DNA of 59,330 nucleotides from Candidatus Blautia excrementipullorum (GCA_019118645.1 DWYN01000148.1:1-59330); one strand, 5' to 3'; numbered from the stretch's first letter, positions 8,808-18,189 are shown. Numbers and translations are program-made. The notes: generated by a model from the letters alone, not told the origin.

Positions 8808-10316
8808 ATGAAATCATATTTACTTGGAATTGATATCGGAACAAGCGCTTGCAAAGTGGCTGTTTTTGATAAAAACGGAAAGGTGATGGCTGCGGAAAGC
8901 GGCGATTATCCGGTTTATTATCCTCATGAAGGATGGGCGGAACAGAACCCGGAGGAATGGTGGACGGCTGTGTGCGGCGCAGTCCGCCGCACCATTGATT
9001 CCGCCGGAATTGCTCCGGAGGAAATTGCCGGAGTGGGGATTGACGGACAGAGCTGGTCCGCCATTGCAGTTGATAAGACAGGAAAAGTTCTGGCCAATAC
9101 TCCGATCTGGATGGATACCAGAGCCCAGTCCATTTGCGACAGACTCAATGAAGAGATCGGCGCGGAAGAAATTTTCCGGGTAGCCGGGAATTCTCTGCAG
9201 CCTTCCTACACTACGGCAAAAATTTTGTGGTACAGGGAAAATCTGCCGGAAGTCTATAAAAGTACATACAAGATTCTTCAGTCCAACAGCTATATCGCAT
9301 TTAAACTGACAGGAGAGATGACACAGGATCTGTCTCAGGGATATGGGCTCCACTGCTTTGATATGAGGACAGGAAAATGGGATGAGGACATGTGCGGACG
9401 CCTGGGAATTCCCCGGGAGTTTCTTCCGGAAATCTGCGCCTGCGATAAAATTGTGGGAACCGTGACGAAAAAGGCCGCTCTGGAGTGCGGACTTGCAGAG
9501 GGAACTCCTGTTGCGGCGGGAGGCTTGGACGCAGCCTGCGGGACTCTGGGGGCAGGAGTGATTCACCCCGGGGAAACCCAGGAACAGGGAGGACAGGCCG
9601 GGGGAATGAGTATCTGCACAGAAGAATATAAGGCGGATCCAAGATTGATTCTCAGCTTCCATGTGGTTCCCGGACAGTGGCTTCTTCAGGGCGGCACTAC
9701 CGGAGGCGGAGGAGTGATGCGCTGGTTTGAGAGAGAGTTTGCGGATTATGAGAGAATGATGAAAGAACAGACGGGAGTTTCATCCCTGAACCAGCTCAAC
9801 GAGATATCGGAAAAAGTGGCTCCCGGATGCGACGGGCTTGTCTTCCTGCCCTATATGGCGGGAGAGCGTTCTCCAATTTGGAATCCCGGTGCAAAAGGGG
9901 TGTTTTACGGACTGGATTTCTCCAAGACGAAAGGTCATATGGTACGGGCCTGCATGGAGGGGGTTGCCCTTTCTCTGCAGCACAATCTGAAAACAGCTGA
10001 GGAAGCCGGAGTCCGGGTGGATGTCCTGAGAGCAATGGGAGGTTCGGCAAATTCTCTTCTGTGGACGCAGATTAAATCTGATATCACAGGAAAGCCTATC
10101 GTTGTTCCCGCGTCAGACACGGCTACGACACTGGGGGCGGCCATTCTTGCAGGAGTGGGAACCGGATTCTACCGCAGCTATGAGGAAGCAGTAAGCCTGA
10201 CCGTATCGGAAACAAGAAGGCACCAGCCCAACGAGGCAAACCGGGAAGTCTACGAGAAAACTTACGAGACTTATCTGAAGCTTTACGAGGCTCTGGAACC
10301 GTTAATGAAAAAATAA
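8808..10316 (+). CDS. FGGY-family carbohydrate kinase (xylulokinase-like)
   Basis: An ATP-dependent sugar or polyol kinase of 502 residues. The N-terminal FGGY domain begins with the phosphate-binding loop LGIDIGTSACKVAVFD and has GIDGQSW at about 80. The C-terminal domain has the QGGTTGGGGVMRWF loop, the GERSPIWNPGAKGVFYGL region and the adenosine-site stretch RAMGGSANSLLWTQ. The closest recognisable subfamily is xylulokinase, but no xylose isomerase is present. The neighbours act on sugar phosphates with a GatD-like dehydrogenase next, so the substrate could be a polyol or ketose. An AAAGG ribosome site precedes the ATG. The substrate cannot be fixed from sequence alone. Confidence 0.86.
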   Translation: MKSYLLGIDIGTSACKVAVFDKNGKVMAAESGDYPVYYPHEGWAEQNPEEWWTAVCGAVRRTIDSAGIAPEEIAGVGIDGQSWSAIAVDKTGKVLANTPIWMDTRAQSICDRLNEEIGAEEIFRVAGNSLQPSYTTAKILWYRENLPEVYKSTYKILQSNSYIAFKLTGEMTQDLSQGYGLHCFDMRTGKWDEDMCGRLGIPREFLPEICACDKIVGTVTKKAALECGLAEGTPVAAGGLDAACGTLGAGVIHPGETQEQGGQAGGMSICTEEYKADPRLILSFHVVPGQWLLQGGTTGGGGVMRWFEREFADYERMMKEQTGVSSLNQLNEISEKVAPGCDGLVFLPYMAGERSPIWNPGAKGVFYGLDFSKTKGHMVRACMEGVALSLQHNLKTAEEAGVRVDVLRAMGGSANSLLWTQIKSDITGKPIVVPASDTATTLGAAILAGVGTGFYRSYEEAVSLTVSETRRHQPNEANREVYEKTYETYLKLYEALEPLMKK

Positions 10317-10417
10317 CGGTATGCCTGCGGAAAAATCGGATTTCTGCAGATGGAGCAGCAGCAGAACAAATAAACAAGACACAAAAAGTTTTGATGATGA
10401 AAGAAAGGAGCATCAAC

Positions 10418-11470
10418 ATGCGCGCAGCAGTAGTAACAGAAAATGAAAAAGTAGAGTACCAGGAAATTCCGGAACCGGAGGTGAAAAAAGGATATGTAAA
10501 AGTTAAAGTCAGATATTCCGGCATCTGCGGATCAGATATTCCCCGGGTACTCAACCACGGCGTACATTTTTATCCCATTGTCCTTGGACATGAGTTTTCC
10601 GGAGACGTGGTGGAAGTGGGAGAAGGCGTTACAAAAGTAAAGGTAGGAGACCGTGTCTCAGGCGCTCCCCTTGTTCCTTGTATGAAATGCAGCGACTGCC
10701 AGAAGGGAAATTACTCACTCTGCAAGCATTACAGCTTCATTGGTTCCAGAGAGCAGGGAAGCAACGCGGACTATGTGGTAATTCCGGAGCAGAACGCAGT
10801 TCCTTTTGACAAATCCGTTCCCTATGATCAGGCGGCTATGTTTGAGCCTTCCACAGTTGCTCTCCACGGCCTGTTCCAGAATGACTACCAGGGAGGGGAA
10901 TATGTGGCGATTCTGGGAGGCGGAACGGTAGGCATGTTCACTATGCAGTGGGCGAAGATTTTCGGCTCCAGAAAAGTAGTTGTTTTTGACATCAGCGAGG
11001 AACGTCTCGCTCTGGCAAAACGTCTGGGCGCGGACGAAACGGTAAACACCACAGAGGAAGACTTTATGAAGAAGGCTATGGAAATTACCGGAAACAGCGG
11101 ATATGGTTTCGTCTTTGAAACAGCAGGGCAGGTTGCAACCATGCATATGGCATTTGAACTTGCGGCAAATAAGGCCCATGTATGCTTTATCGGAACACCT
11201 CATGAAAATCTTTCTTTCACACCTGCTCAGTGGGAAAATATGAATCGCAAGGAGTTTAAGCTGACCGGCTCCTGGATGTCGTACAGTGCTCCTTATCCGG
11301 GAAAAGAGTGGGAGCTTACAGCCCATTATTTCGCAACAGGACAGCTGAAATTTGATCCGGGATTTATTTATAAAAAAATTCCTATGAGCCAGGCCCAGGA
11401 AGCTTTCCAGCTCTTTAAAACCCCGGGGCTTGTAAAGGGAAAAATTCTTTTATCAAACGAGGAAGACTGA
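10418..11470 (+). CDS. Zinc-dependent polyol or polyol-phosphate dehydrogenase (galactitol-1-phosphate dehydrogenase-like)
   Basis: A medium-chain NAD-dependent dehydrogenase of 350 residues, GatD/sorbitol dehydrogenase group. The catalytic zinc site is visible as SGICGSDIPR (Cys about 38) and GHEFSGDVVE (His-Glu). The four-cysteine structural zinc lobe is PCMKCSDCQKGNYSLC. The NAD-binding motif ILGGGTVGMFTMQ lies about 165-175. The start at 10418 is preferred because GAAAGGAG stands 7 bases upstream; TTG and ATG codons further up lack a site. Members oxidise galactitol 1-phosphate to tagatose 6-phosphate or related polyols to ketoses. Its position between a kinase and a PfkB kinase fits a polyol-phosphate substrate. 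Confidence 0.86.
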   Translation: MRAAVVTENEKVEYQEIPEPEVKKGYVKVKVRYSGICGSDIPRVLNHGVHFYPIVLGHEFSGDVVEVGEGVTKVKVGDRVSGAPLVPCMKCSDCQKGNYSLCKHYSFIGSREQGSNADYVVIPEQNAVPFDKSVPYDQAAMFEPSTVALHGLFQNDYQGGEYVAILGGGTVGMFTMQWAKIFGSRKVVVFDISEERLALAKRLGADETVNTTEEDFMKKAMEITGNSGYGFVFETAGQVATMHMAFELAANKAHVCFIGTPHENLSFTPAQWENMNRKEFKLTGSWMSYSAPYPGKEWELTAHYFATGQLKFDPGFIYKKIPMSQAQEAFQLFKTPGLVKGKILLSNEED

Positions 11471-11471
11471 A

Positions 11472-12401
11472 ATGATACTGACAGTTACATTAAACGCAGC
11501 CATTGATAAGCGTTATGTTGTGGAAAACTGCAGGATGGGAGAAGTGAACCGGGTGAAAGAGTGCACTTATGTCCCCGGAGGCAAAGGGCTGAATGTCTCC
11601 AAGCCGGCGTCTATCTATGGAGCGGAAGTGGTGGCCACAGGCTTTGTTGGCGGACATGCGGGAAATTATATTGAGGATGCACTGAAACCTTTTGGAATTA
11701 AAAGCGCATTTTATCATGTGGAAGAAGAAAGCCGTTCCTGCATCAATATCTGGGATGAAACAAACCATGTGCAGACGGAATTTCTGGAGCCGGGCTTTAC
11801 CCTGACAGAAGAGGACTTTAAAGGATTTGAAGAAAAATTTAAAACACTTTTAGACGGCGCAGACGTAGTGGCCATGTCCGGCAGCGTGCCAAAGGGACTG
11901 GACGGAACTGCTTATCAGAGACTGATCCGCATTGTGAAAGAAGCCGGCAGGCCGGCGATTCTGGATACCAGCGGCAGGCTTCTGGAAATGGGGATTGAGG
12001 CGAAGCCTGCGCTGATAAAACCGAATATTGATGAGATCCGTATGCTTACCGGGAAATCCTGCGACAATGTTCAGGACATTATTGAGGCCGCAAAGACCAT
12101 TCACGAAAATGGCGTGGAGACAGTGGCGGTCTCCCTTGGAGCCGATGGTTCTCTTGCAGTGGGAGAGGAAGGCGTGTTCAGAGCAGAGGTGCCGAAAATT
12201 GACGCAGTGAATACTGTGGGCTGCGGCGATTCCATGATCGCCGGTTTTGCCATTGGCATCAGCGAGGGTCTGTCTCTTCCGGAGACCTTAAGAAGAGCCA
12301 GCGCGATCTCCGCCGCAGCGGCGATGAGGGAGGAGACAGGTTTCTTCGTGATGGAGGATATGAAAAAATTACTTCCCCGGATCACAATCACGAAATTGTA
12401 G
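11472..12401 (+). CDS. PfkB-family sugar phosphate kinase (1-phosphofructokinase/tagatose-6-phosphate kinase)
   Basis: Phosphorylates a ketose phosphate to a ketose 1,6-bisphosphate, the substrate of the operon's aldolase. The 309-residue protein starts with the family pattern ILTVTLNAAIDKRYVV and has the GGKGLNVSK substrate loop at about 38 and SGSVPKGL at about 137. The C-terminal signature is VNTVGCGDSMIAGF at about 247-260; the second position of the usual GAGD anion hole is Cys here. It begins 1 base after the dehydrogenase stop, so the two are translationally linked. FruK and LacC specificities cannot be told apart by eye; the context points to tagatose 6-phosphate or fructose phosphate. 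Confidence 0.87.
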   Translation: MILTVTLNAAIDKRYVVENCRMGEVNRVKECTYVPGGKGLNVSKPASIYGAEVVATGFVGGHAGNYIEDALKPFGIKSAFYHVEEESRSCINIWDETNHVQTEFLEPGFTLTEEDFKGFEEKFKTLLDGADVVAMSGSVPKGLDGTAYQRLIRIVKEAGRPAILDTSGRLLEMGIEAKPALIKPNIDEIRMLTGKSCDNVQDIIEAAKTIHENGVETVAVSLGADGSLAVGEEGVFRAEVPKIDAVNTVGCGDSMIAGFAIGISEGLSLPETLRRASAISAAAAMREETGFFVMEDMKKLLPRITITKL

Positions 12402-12441
12402 TCTGCAGAGGAAGCATAAAATAAGAAAAGGAGACAATATT

Positions 12442-13446
12442 ATGGCAGAATTCATTAATCCGGCGATTGTGCCGAAAGTAACACTCCCCTCCGGGGAAAA
12501 AGTTCCCTGCATCGGAATGGGAACTTTTGGTTCAGACAGAGTTTCTGCAGAGGACGTGTCAGCCGCTGTAGCAGGAGCCATCCGAAGCGGATACCGCATG
12601 TTTGACTGTGCCGCATGCTACGGAAATGAACACCAGATTGGAGAAGTATTCCAGGAAGCTTTCAAAGAGGGCGTTGTAGAGAGAAAAGATCTCTTTATTA
12701 TGACAAAAGTCTGGAACGACATGCACAGAAAGGTGGAGGAAGCCTGCAGAAAGAGCATCCAGGATCTTCAGTGCGATTATGTGGATCTTTATTTTATCCA
12801 CTGGCCGTTCCCGAACTACCATGCACCGGGATGTGACGTAAATTCCAGAAATCCTGATTCCAGACCTTTCAGTGTGGAAGAGTTTATGGATACCTACCGC
12901 CAGTGCGAAGAACTGGTGGAAAAAGGTATGATCCGCTATATTGGAATCTCCAATATGACCATTCCGAAGCTGGAGGCGGTTCTTCCGCTTATGAAGATCA
13001 AGCCGGCGGCATGTGAACTGGAACTTCATGTATGCTTCCAGCAGCAGGAGCTCTATGACTATCTCGTTGCCCACAATATTCAGCCGGTAGGCTATATGCC
13101 TCTTGGCTCACCGAGAAGACCTGAAAGAGATATCTGCCCGGAGGATGTGGCGGATCTTCAGCTGCCGGAGATGAAAGAGATCGCCGCGGCCCACGGAGGA
13201 ATCCATACAGCTCTCATTGCGCTGAAATGGGCGCATCAGAGAGGTGAAATTGCGATTCCCTTCTCTGTACACAACTACGCAAGCAATCTGAAATGCGTAA
13301 CAGAGGATCCTCTGACAGAGGAGGAGATGAAAAAGATCAGTACTCTGGAAAGAGGAAACCGTCTTGTAAAAGGCCAGGTATTTCTCTGGGAAGGGGCAAA
13401 AGACTGGCATGATCTCTGGGATGAGGACGGCGTGATCGTAAAGTGA
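12442..13446 (+). CDS. Aldo/keto reductase
   Basis: An NAD(P)H-dependent reductase of 334 residues with a TIM-barrel fold. The catalytic tetrad is in place: Asp and Tyr in FDCAACYGNE, Lys in MTKVWN and His in FIHWPF. The family signature MIRYIGISNMTIPKLE follows at about 165. AGGAGA lies 8 bases before the ATG, and the gene is last in the operon, 40 bases after the PfkB kinase. Related enzymes reduce aldoses such as xylose or galactose to the matching alditol, which would supply the polyol for the kinase and dehydrogenase encoded upstream. The substrate is inferred, not shown. Confidence 0.85.
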   Translation: MAEFINPAIVPKVTLPSGEKVPCIGMGTFGSDRVSAEDVSAAVAGAIRSGYRMFDCAACYGNEHQIGEVFQEAFKEGVVERKDLFIMTKVWNDMHRKVEEACRKSIQDLQCDYVDLYFIHWPFPNYHAPGCDVNSRNPDSRPFSVEEFMDTYRQCEELVEKGMIRYIGISNMTIPKLEAVLPLMKIKPAACELELHVCFQQQELYDYLVAHNIQPVGYMPLGSPRRPERDICPEDVADLQLPEMKEIAAAHGGIHTALIALKWAHQRGEIAIPFSVHNYASNLKCVTEDPLTEEEMKKISTLERGNRLVKGQVFLWEGAKDWHDLWDEDGVIVK

Positions 13447-13530
13447 CCGTGATACAGAAGCTCTGTAAAAAGCAGACTCTTTCCAAATATCATAATTCGT
13501 GATAAAATGTAATTAAGATGCACAGACAGA

Positions 13531-13580
13531 AAGACGCTCTATGAGGAGGTACCGGCCTCTCGTTCTCATGGGGCGTCCTT
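13531..13580 (+). terminator. Hairpin with T-rich tail after the polyol operon
   Basis: GACGCTCTATGAG and CTCATGGGGCGTC pair, with an inner GAGG/CCTC stem, followed by CTTTTGATATTTT. It could terminate the upstream operon, or act in the leader of the response regulator gene if that transcript starts at the TAAAAT-like sequence near 13503. Confidence 0.5.
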
Positions 13581-13674
13581 TTGATATTTTCTGATGAGAC
13601 GATATAGATTACGGACAGCAGGGTGGGGAAGGAAAAACTGTGCCTGAAAAATACAAACAGGAGACTGTCATAAC

Positions 13675-15294
13675 ATGTACCGTATATTATTAGTTGACGA
13701 TGAAATTCTTGTGAGAGACGCAATCAAAGAGAATATTGACTGGGAGGGAATGGGCTGTGAACTGGCAGGAATCTGCGAAAACGGGCAGCAGGCAGCGGAA
13801 TTCGTAAAGCAGCATCCGGTGGATATTGTTTTGACGGATATTCTTATGCCATATATGGACGGAATGGAGCTGAGCCACTTTCTTCACGATAATTATCCAG
13901 ACATCGTAATTGTAATTTTCAGTGGATTTGGAGAATTTGAATATGCCAAAAAGGCAATTCAGTATAATGTCAGCGAGTATCTTCTGAAGCCCGTGACGGC
14001 AGTGGAGCTTACGGAAGTTATTAATAAAATGAAAGAAAAAGTGGATCAGAGGCGGAAAGAAAAAATGAAAATGGAGCGTCTGACAAAGGCATCGGAAAAT
14101 TATCGGAAAAACGCTCAGATGATCCGCTCCAAAGCGATAGAGGCTGTGGTAAACTGTACGATTGACACAAAAACAGGAATAGAGCAGCTTGCCGCCATGG
14201 GAATTGAGCTTACAGAGTCAAGCTGCAGAGTGGCGATATTTGATATTGATATTTATTCAGATATCTACCAGGTGGACACAGTGAAACGCCAGGAAAGCGC
14301 GTTGATGGCATTTGTTCTGTACAATATCAGCGATGAGATCGTCAGGAGAGAGCAGGCGGGGATTGCTTACCAGGAAGGGGGAAACCATGTCTGTATCCTT
14401 TTCCAGGAAAAATGGGGAAGAAACCTGAATGACAGGATAAAGGAGATCTGCCGGGAAATTCAGCAGAAAATGCAGGAAGTCATGGGAATCAGCGTTTCTG
14501 TGGGAATCGGGAAATGGGTAAGAAGTCCGGAAAAACTGATCATTTCCCATGCCCAGGCCGAGAAGGCAATCCAGTACAGGTATCTTCTGGGAGAAAGTCT
14601 CCTTTTGGATATGGAGGAGAGGATACCGGAGCAGAATATTTCTCTGACGCCGCATCTGGAGAAACTTGCGGATGCTGTAAAGACAGGCCGCAGGGAGGAC
14701 GTGGAGACAGCTCTTAAGGAAACGGAGGATGCGGTGCGGGATGCCATGGTGGAAAAAAGCAGGGCTTGCATGTATCTGCAGCAGATTGTCAGGACGATGG
14801 ACAGGGTCTGCGAAGATGTGGCTCTGGATATGAAAAAGATTTTATCCGGCAGAGACGAACTGCTTCATCAGGTGACAGAACAGAAATCTTTCGACAAAGC
14901 CTGCGGAATTGTCCGGGAGTATGTGCTGAAAATCTTTAAAATGCTTACTGACATGAACAGCTCCAGCGGACAGAGACAGGCAAGGCTGGCTATGGATTAT
15001 ATTCAGAAAAATTATATGGATCCGGACCTCAGTTTGAATGATATCTGTTCCTATCTGAATATCAGTACCAGCTATTTCAGCACCATTTTTAAGGAGATGA
15101 CAGGGGAGACTTTTACGGAGGTTCTGATCAGAACCCGTATGGAAAAGGCAAAGGAACTTCTGGAAAATACCACTATGAAAAATTATGAAATCGCGGAAAA
15201 AGTTGGTTTTTCAGACCCCCATTACTTCGGCATTTCCTTTAAGAAAATGACAGGGACCACTCCTACAGAATATGCCAGGGAGAAGCGAAGATGA
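13675..15294 (+). CDS. Response regulator with AraC-type DNA-binding domain (YesN-like)
   Basis: The output half of a two-component system. The receiver domain (1-120) has the acidic pocket VDDE (7-10), phosphoacceptor Asp55 in IVLTDILMP and conserved Lys105 in LLKP. A long middle region of about 270 residues follows, typical of YesN proteins. The AraC/XylS double helix-turn-helix occupies about 438-539, ending in KVGFSDPHYFGISFKKMTGTTPTEYARE. The gene overlaps the kinase gene by 4 bases (ATGA), so the pair is co-translated. The likely target is the promoter of the ABC importer operon near 18190. Confidence 0.92.
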   Translation: MYRILLVDDEILVRDAIKENIDWEGMGCELAGICENGQQAAEFVKQHPVDIVLTDILMPYMDGMELSHFLHDNYPDIVIVIFSGFGEFEYAKKAIQYNVSEYLLKPVTAVELTEVINKMKEKVDQRRKEKMKMERLTKASENYRKNAQMIRSKAIEAVVNCTIDTKTGIEQLAAMGIELTESSCRVAIFDIDIYSDIYQVDTVKRQESALMAFVLYNISDEIVRREQAGIAYQEGGNHVCILFQEKWGRNLNDRIKEICREIQQKMQEVMGISVSVGIGKWVRSPEKLIISHAQAEKAIQYRYLLGESLLLDMEERIPEQNISLTPHLEKLADAVKTGRREDVETALKETEDAVRDAMVEKSRACMYLQQIVRTMDRVCEDVALDMKKILSGRDELLHQVTEQKSFDKACGIVREYVLKIFKMLTDMNSSSGQRQARLAMDYIQKNYMDPDLSLNDICSYLNISTSYFSTIFKEMTGETFTEVLIRTRMEKAKELLENTTMKNYEIAEKVGFSDPHYFGISFKKMTGTTPTEYAREKRR

Positions 15295-17087
15295 AAAAGA
15301 AGAGACCGACATCGGGGCTTATAGGAAAATTCAAAAGTATTCAGAGCGCTATTTTCGCCGCGGTTTCCCTGCTTATTCTGGGCGCGGTAGTGATCGTAAC
15401 TTTGGTTTCTATGAATTTTACCAGAAATACGGTTTTTGACAATTCCTCTCTGTATACGCAGACCATTATCCGGCAGATGAACCAGAATATTGATTCCTAT
15501 ATTGATTATATGGAAAATATTGCATATCTGGTTTCCAGCAGCGAAGATGTGCAGGAGTATCTTTTCGGCGGGGAGGATGTAGCCGGAGCCAGGGAAAGAA
15601 TTCTCAGGCAGTTTGAGACGATTCTGGACAGCAGAAGCGACATTCTGAATGTGGGAATTATCGGAACAAACGGCAGGAAGCTGATCAACAACGGGCTGCA
15701 GTCCGTGAACCCGGATCTGGATCTTTCCACACAGGAATGGTATACGAAGGCTTTGGAGAAAAATGCGAGCATCTCGCTGACTTCCTCGCATGTGCAGCAT
15801 ATTATAAGCGGGGAAAGACCCTGGGTAATCACTTTAAGCCGCGGTTTTCGGAATCTTTCAGCGGGAGATGAAAAGGCAGGCGTGTTTTTTATTGATCTGA
15901 ATTATTCAGCGATCAGCGAGCTCTGTGACCAGAATAATATTGGCAGCCGGGGATATGCCTTTATTCTGGATCAGGAGGGGAATATTGTATACCATCCTCA
16001 GCAGCAGCAGCTCTACAACGAGCTCCAGACAGAGAACATAGATCTGATCCTGAATGCGGATACAGACACGGTTCTGACCGGGAAGGGAAGCGGCGAGAGG
16101 CTGTATTCCATGGTGCGTTCAGAGAAAACCGGCTGGACGACAGTAGACTGTGTAAGTGTGGATGAACTGTTAAGAGAGAGCAATCAGGCGCAGAGTATTT
16201 ATGTGCTGATCGCCATAGTTCTGATTATCGTGGCGCTGCTTCTTTCAAGACTTATTGCCGGAAGCATCACCAGGCCCATTCAGCGTCTCCGAGACTCTAT
16301 GGAAAGAGTGCAGGAGGGAGACTTTAAGGTATCTGACGTGGTGGAAAATTCGGGAAACGAAATTGGAAGCCTTACCAGATCTTTTAACGTAATGACCAGC
16401 AGAATCCAGGAACTGATGAAGCAGAATGTCCGTGACCAGGAAGAAAAAAGGAAAAGTGAGCTGAAGGCTCTTCAGTCTCAGATTAATCCTCACTTTCTTT
16501 ATAATACGCTGGATTCCATTATCTGGATGGCGGAAGGAAAGAAAAATGAAGAGGTAGTTTTGATGACTGCTTCCCTTGCCCGCCTTCTCAGACAGAGCAT
16601 AAGCAATGAAGACGAGGTTGTGCCCATTGCCCAGGAAGTAGAATACGCCAGAGGGTATCTCACGATTCAGAAAATGAGATATAAGGATAAGATGGAATTT
16701 CAGATAGATGTGGATCCCTCCATACTTCATATTAATCTGATCAAGCTTGTTCTGCAGCCCATTATTGAAAATGCCATTTATCATGGCTTGAAATATAAAG
16801 AGAGCAAAGGCCTTCTTCAGGTAAAGGGATTTATGAAAGATGGAAATGCAGTCCTGCAGGTAATTGACAACGGCGTGGGAATGGACGCGGAAACACTTGC
16901 ACATATTTATGAAAGACATAAGGTGAATTATCAGTCCAACGGTGTAGGAGTCTATAATGTACAGAAGCGGCTGCAGCTTTATTACGGAAGCAATTATGGA
17001 ATTACCTATGAGAGCAAAGTGGGCGAAGGAACCACTGCAACGATTACGATACCGGGGCGGCAGGAGGGCAGCAGTGAAAAAGTATAG
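15291..17087 (+). CDS. Sensor histidine kinase (YesM-like)
   Basis: Membrane sensor of 598 residues. One membrane helix at about 20-41, an extracellular Cache-like sensing region at 45-300, a second helix at 302-324, and a HAMP linker at 325-375 are followed by the His_kinase domain with His401 in QINPHFLYNTLDS. The ATPase domain carries LQPIIENAIYHG and DNGVGM. It partners the response regulator just upstream, with which it overlaps, and overlaps the binding-protein gene downstream by 14 bases. The three proteins therefore form one expression unit, presumably sensing an extracellular sugar. Confidence 0.92.
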   Translation: MKKKRPTSGLIGKFKSIQSAIFAAVSLLILGAVVIVTLVSMNFTRNTVFDNSSLYTQTIIRQMNQNIDSYIDYMENIAYLVSSSEDVQEYLFGGEDVAGARERILRQFETILDSRSDILNVGIIGTNGRKLINNGLQSVNPDLDLSTQEWYTKALEKNASISLTSSHVQHIISGERPWVITLSRGFRNLSAGDEKAGVFFIDLNYSAISELCDQNNIGSRGYAFILDQEGNIVYHPQQQQLYNELQTENIDLILNADTDTVLTGKGSGERLYSMVRSEKTGWTTVDCVSVDELLRESNQAQSIYVLIAIVLIIVALLLSRLIAGSITRPIQRLRDSMERVQEGDFKVSDVVENSGNEIGSLTRSFNVMTSRIQELMKQNVRDQEEKRKSELKALQSQINPHFLYNTLDSIIWMAEGKKNEEVVLMTASLARLLRQSISNEDEVVPIAQEVEYARGYLTIQKMRYKDKMEFQIDVDPSILHINLIKLVLQPIIENAIYHGLKYKESKGLLQVKGFMKDGNAVLQVIDNGVGMDAETLAHIYERHKVNYQSNGVGVYNVQKRLQLYYGSNYGITYESKVGEGTTATITIPGRQEGSSEKV

Positions 17088-18087
17088 AAAATGGATGACA
17101 GCGGCGGTTCTGCTGGTGCTGGCGGCAGCGGTGACGGCAGGCTTTTATATCAGAAAAGTGCAGAAGGAAAGCAGAGAATTTTCTCTGATTTATATTCCCA
17201 AGGTGGTAGACGGAACCAATGACTTCTGGTCATCTCTGATCCTGGGAACGGAGATGGCGGCCAGAGAATATCACGCCAGCCTGGAGATTATGGCTCCGTC
17301 TGAAGAAAACGATGTAGAGGGGCAGAATCGGCTGTTGGAAGAGGCAATTCAGAAAAAACCGGATGCAATCCTGTTTTCGCCGTCCAGTTTTACGGAGTCA
17401 GACAGTCTTCTGCGGAAAGCGAAAGAGGCGGGAATCCATATTGTTTTTGTGGACTCCTATACAGAACAGGATATTCAGGACATTACAGTGGCGACAGACA
17501 ATATAGAAGCCGGAGAAAAACTGGGCGAGTTTGCTGCGGGACTTCTTGAGCCGGAGGATCAGATTGCCGTTGTGGCTCATGTAAAAGGGGTATCCACAGC
17601 GGTGGAGAGAGAGCAGGGCTTTCGCACAGGACTGGGCAGTCTGAAAAAAAATATTGTGGATGTGGTATACTGTGATTCCAGCTACGAGAAATCCTATGAG
17701 CTCACCATGGAACTTATGGAAAAATATCCAAATCTGAAAATGGTGGCCGGAATGAACGAATATTCCTCTGTGGGCGCCGCGCGGGCAGTTAAGGCGGCGG
17801 GAGCGGAAGAGCAGATTCAGGTTGTTGGGGTGGACAGCTCCCAGGAAGCGGTACAGCTTATGGAACACGGAGTCTTTAAGGGCATTGTTGTGCAGAAGGC
17901 GTTTAAAATGGGATATCTTGGCGTGAGAGAGACAGTGCGCCTGCTGGGCGGCGAGGAATACCAGAAAAATATAAATTCAGGATGCGAACTGGTGACTCCG
18001 GAAAATATGTATTCCGGGGAGATTGAGAAACTGCTGTTCCCTTTTAATACACTGAAAATCACAGTGACAGAGACGCCGCAGATCTGA
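17074..18087 (+). CDS. Membrane-anchored sugar-binding accessory protein of the sensor system
   Basis: A 337-residue periplasmic-binding-protein family member (LacI/ribose-binding fold). A single uncleaved N-terminal helix at about 7-25 is followed by the binding domain, with FSLIYIPKVVDGTNDFWSS, a DAILFSPSSF motif and VVGVDSSQEAVQLM. The GTG at 17074 is preferred because GCAGGAGGGC stands right before it; it overlaps the kinase gene by 14 bases. An upstream in-frame ATG would run 39 codons inside the kinase gene. Fused genetically to the kinase rather than to the importer, it probably presents the bound sugar to the sensor kinase. It lacks a lipobox cysteine. Confidence 0.85.
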   Translation: MKKYRKWMTAAVLLVLAAAVTAGFYIRKVQKESREFSLIYIPKVVDGTNDFWSSLILGTEMAAREYHASLEIMAPSEENDVEGQNRLLEEAIQKKPDAILFSPSSFTESDSLLRKAKEAGIHIVFVDSYTEQDIQDITVATDNIEAGEKLGEFAAGLLEPEDQIAVVAHVKGVSTAVEREQGFRTGLGSLKKNIVDVVYCDSSYEKSYELTMELMEKYPNLKMVAGMNEYSSVGAARAVKAAGAEEQIQVVGVDSSQEAVQLMEHGVFKGIVVQKAFKMGYLGVRETVRLLGGEEYQKNINSGCELVTPENMYSGEIEKLLFPFNTLKITVTETPQI

Positions 18088-18130
18088 GAAAAACAGATTC
18101 AATAATATACAGAAAACTTTGAGAAGCAGA

Positions 18131-18177
18131 AAAAAGGTTAAAATTTTACGGCACCGTAAATTTTTAACCTTTTTTTG
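18131..18177. terminator. Terminator after the sensor operon
   Basis: GGTTAAAATTTTACGG and CCGTAAATTTTTAACC form a near-perfect hairpin, flanked by A-runs and T-runs, so it could work in both directions. It separates the sensor genes from the importer operon. Confidence 0.9.
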
Positions 18178-18189
18178 GAAGATATTCTA

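Noticed and set aside
16957-18087. A longer version of the sensor-associated binding protein starting at ATG 16957.
   Set aside because: It would begin 130 bases inside the kinase gene with a basic N-terminus unlike any signal anchor; the GTG at 17074 has a strong ribosome site and gives a proper anchor.
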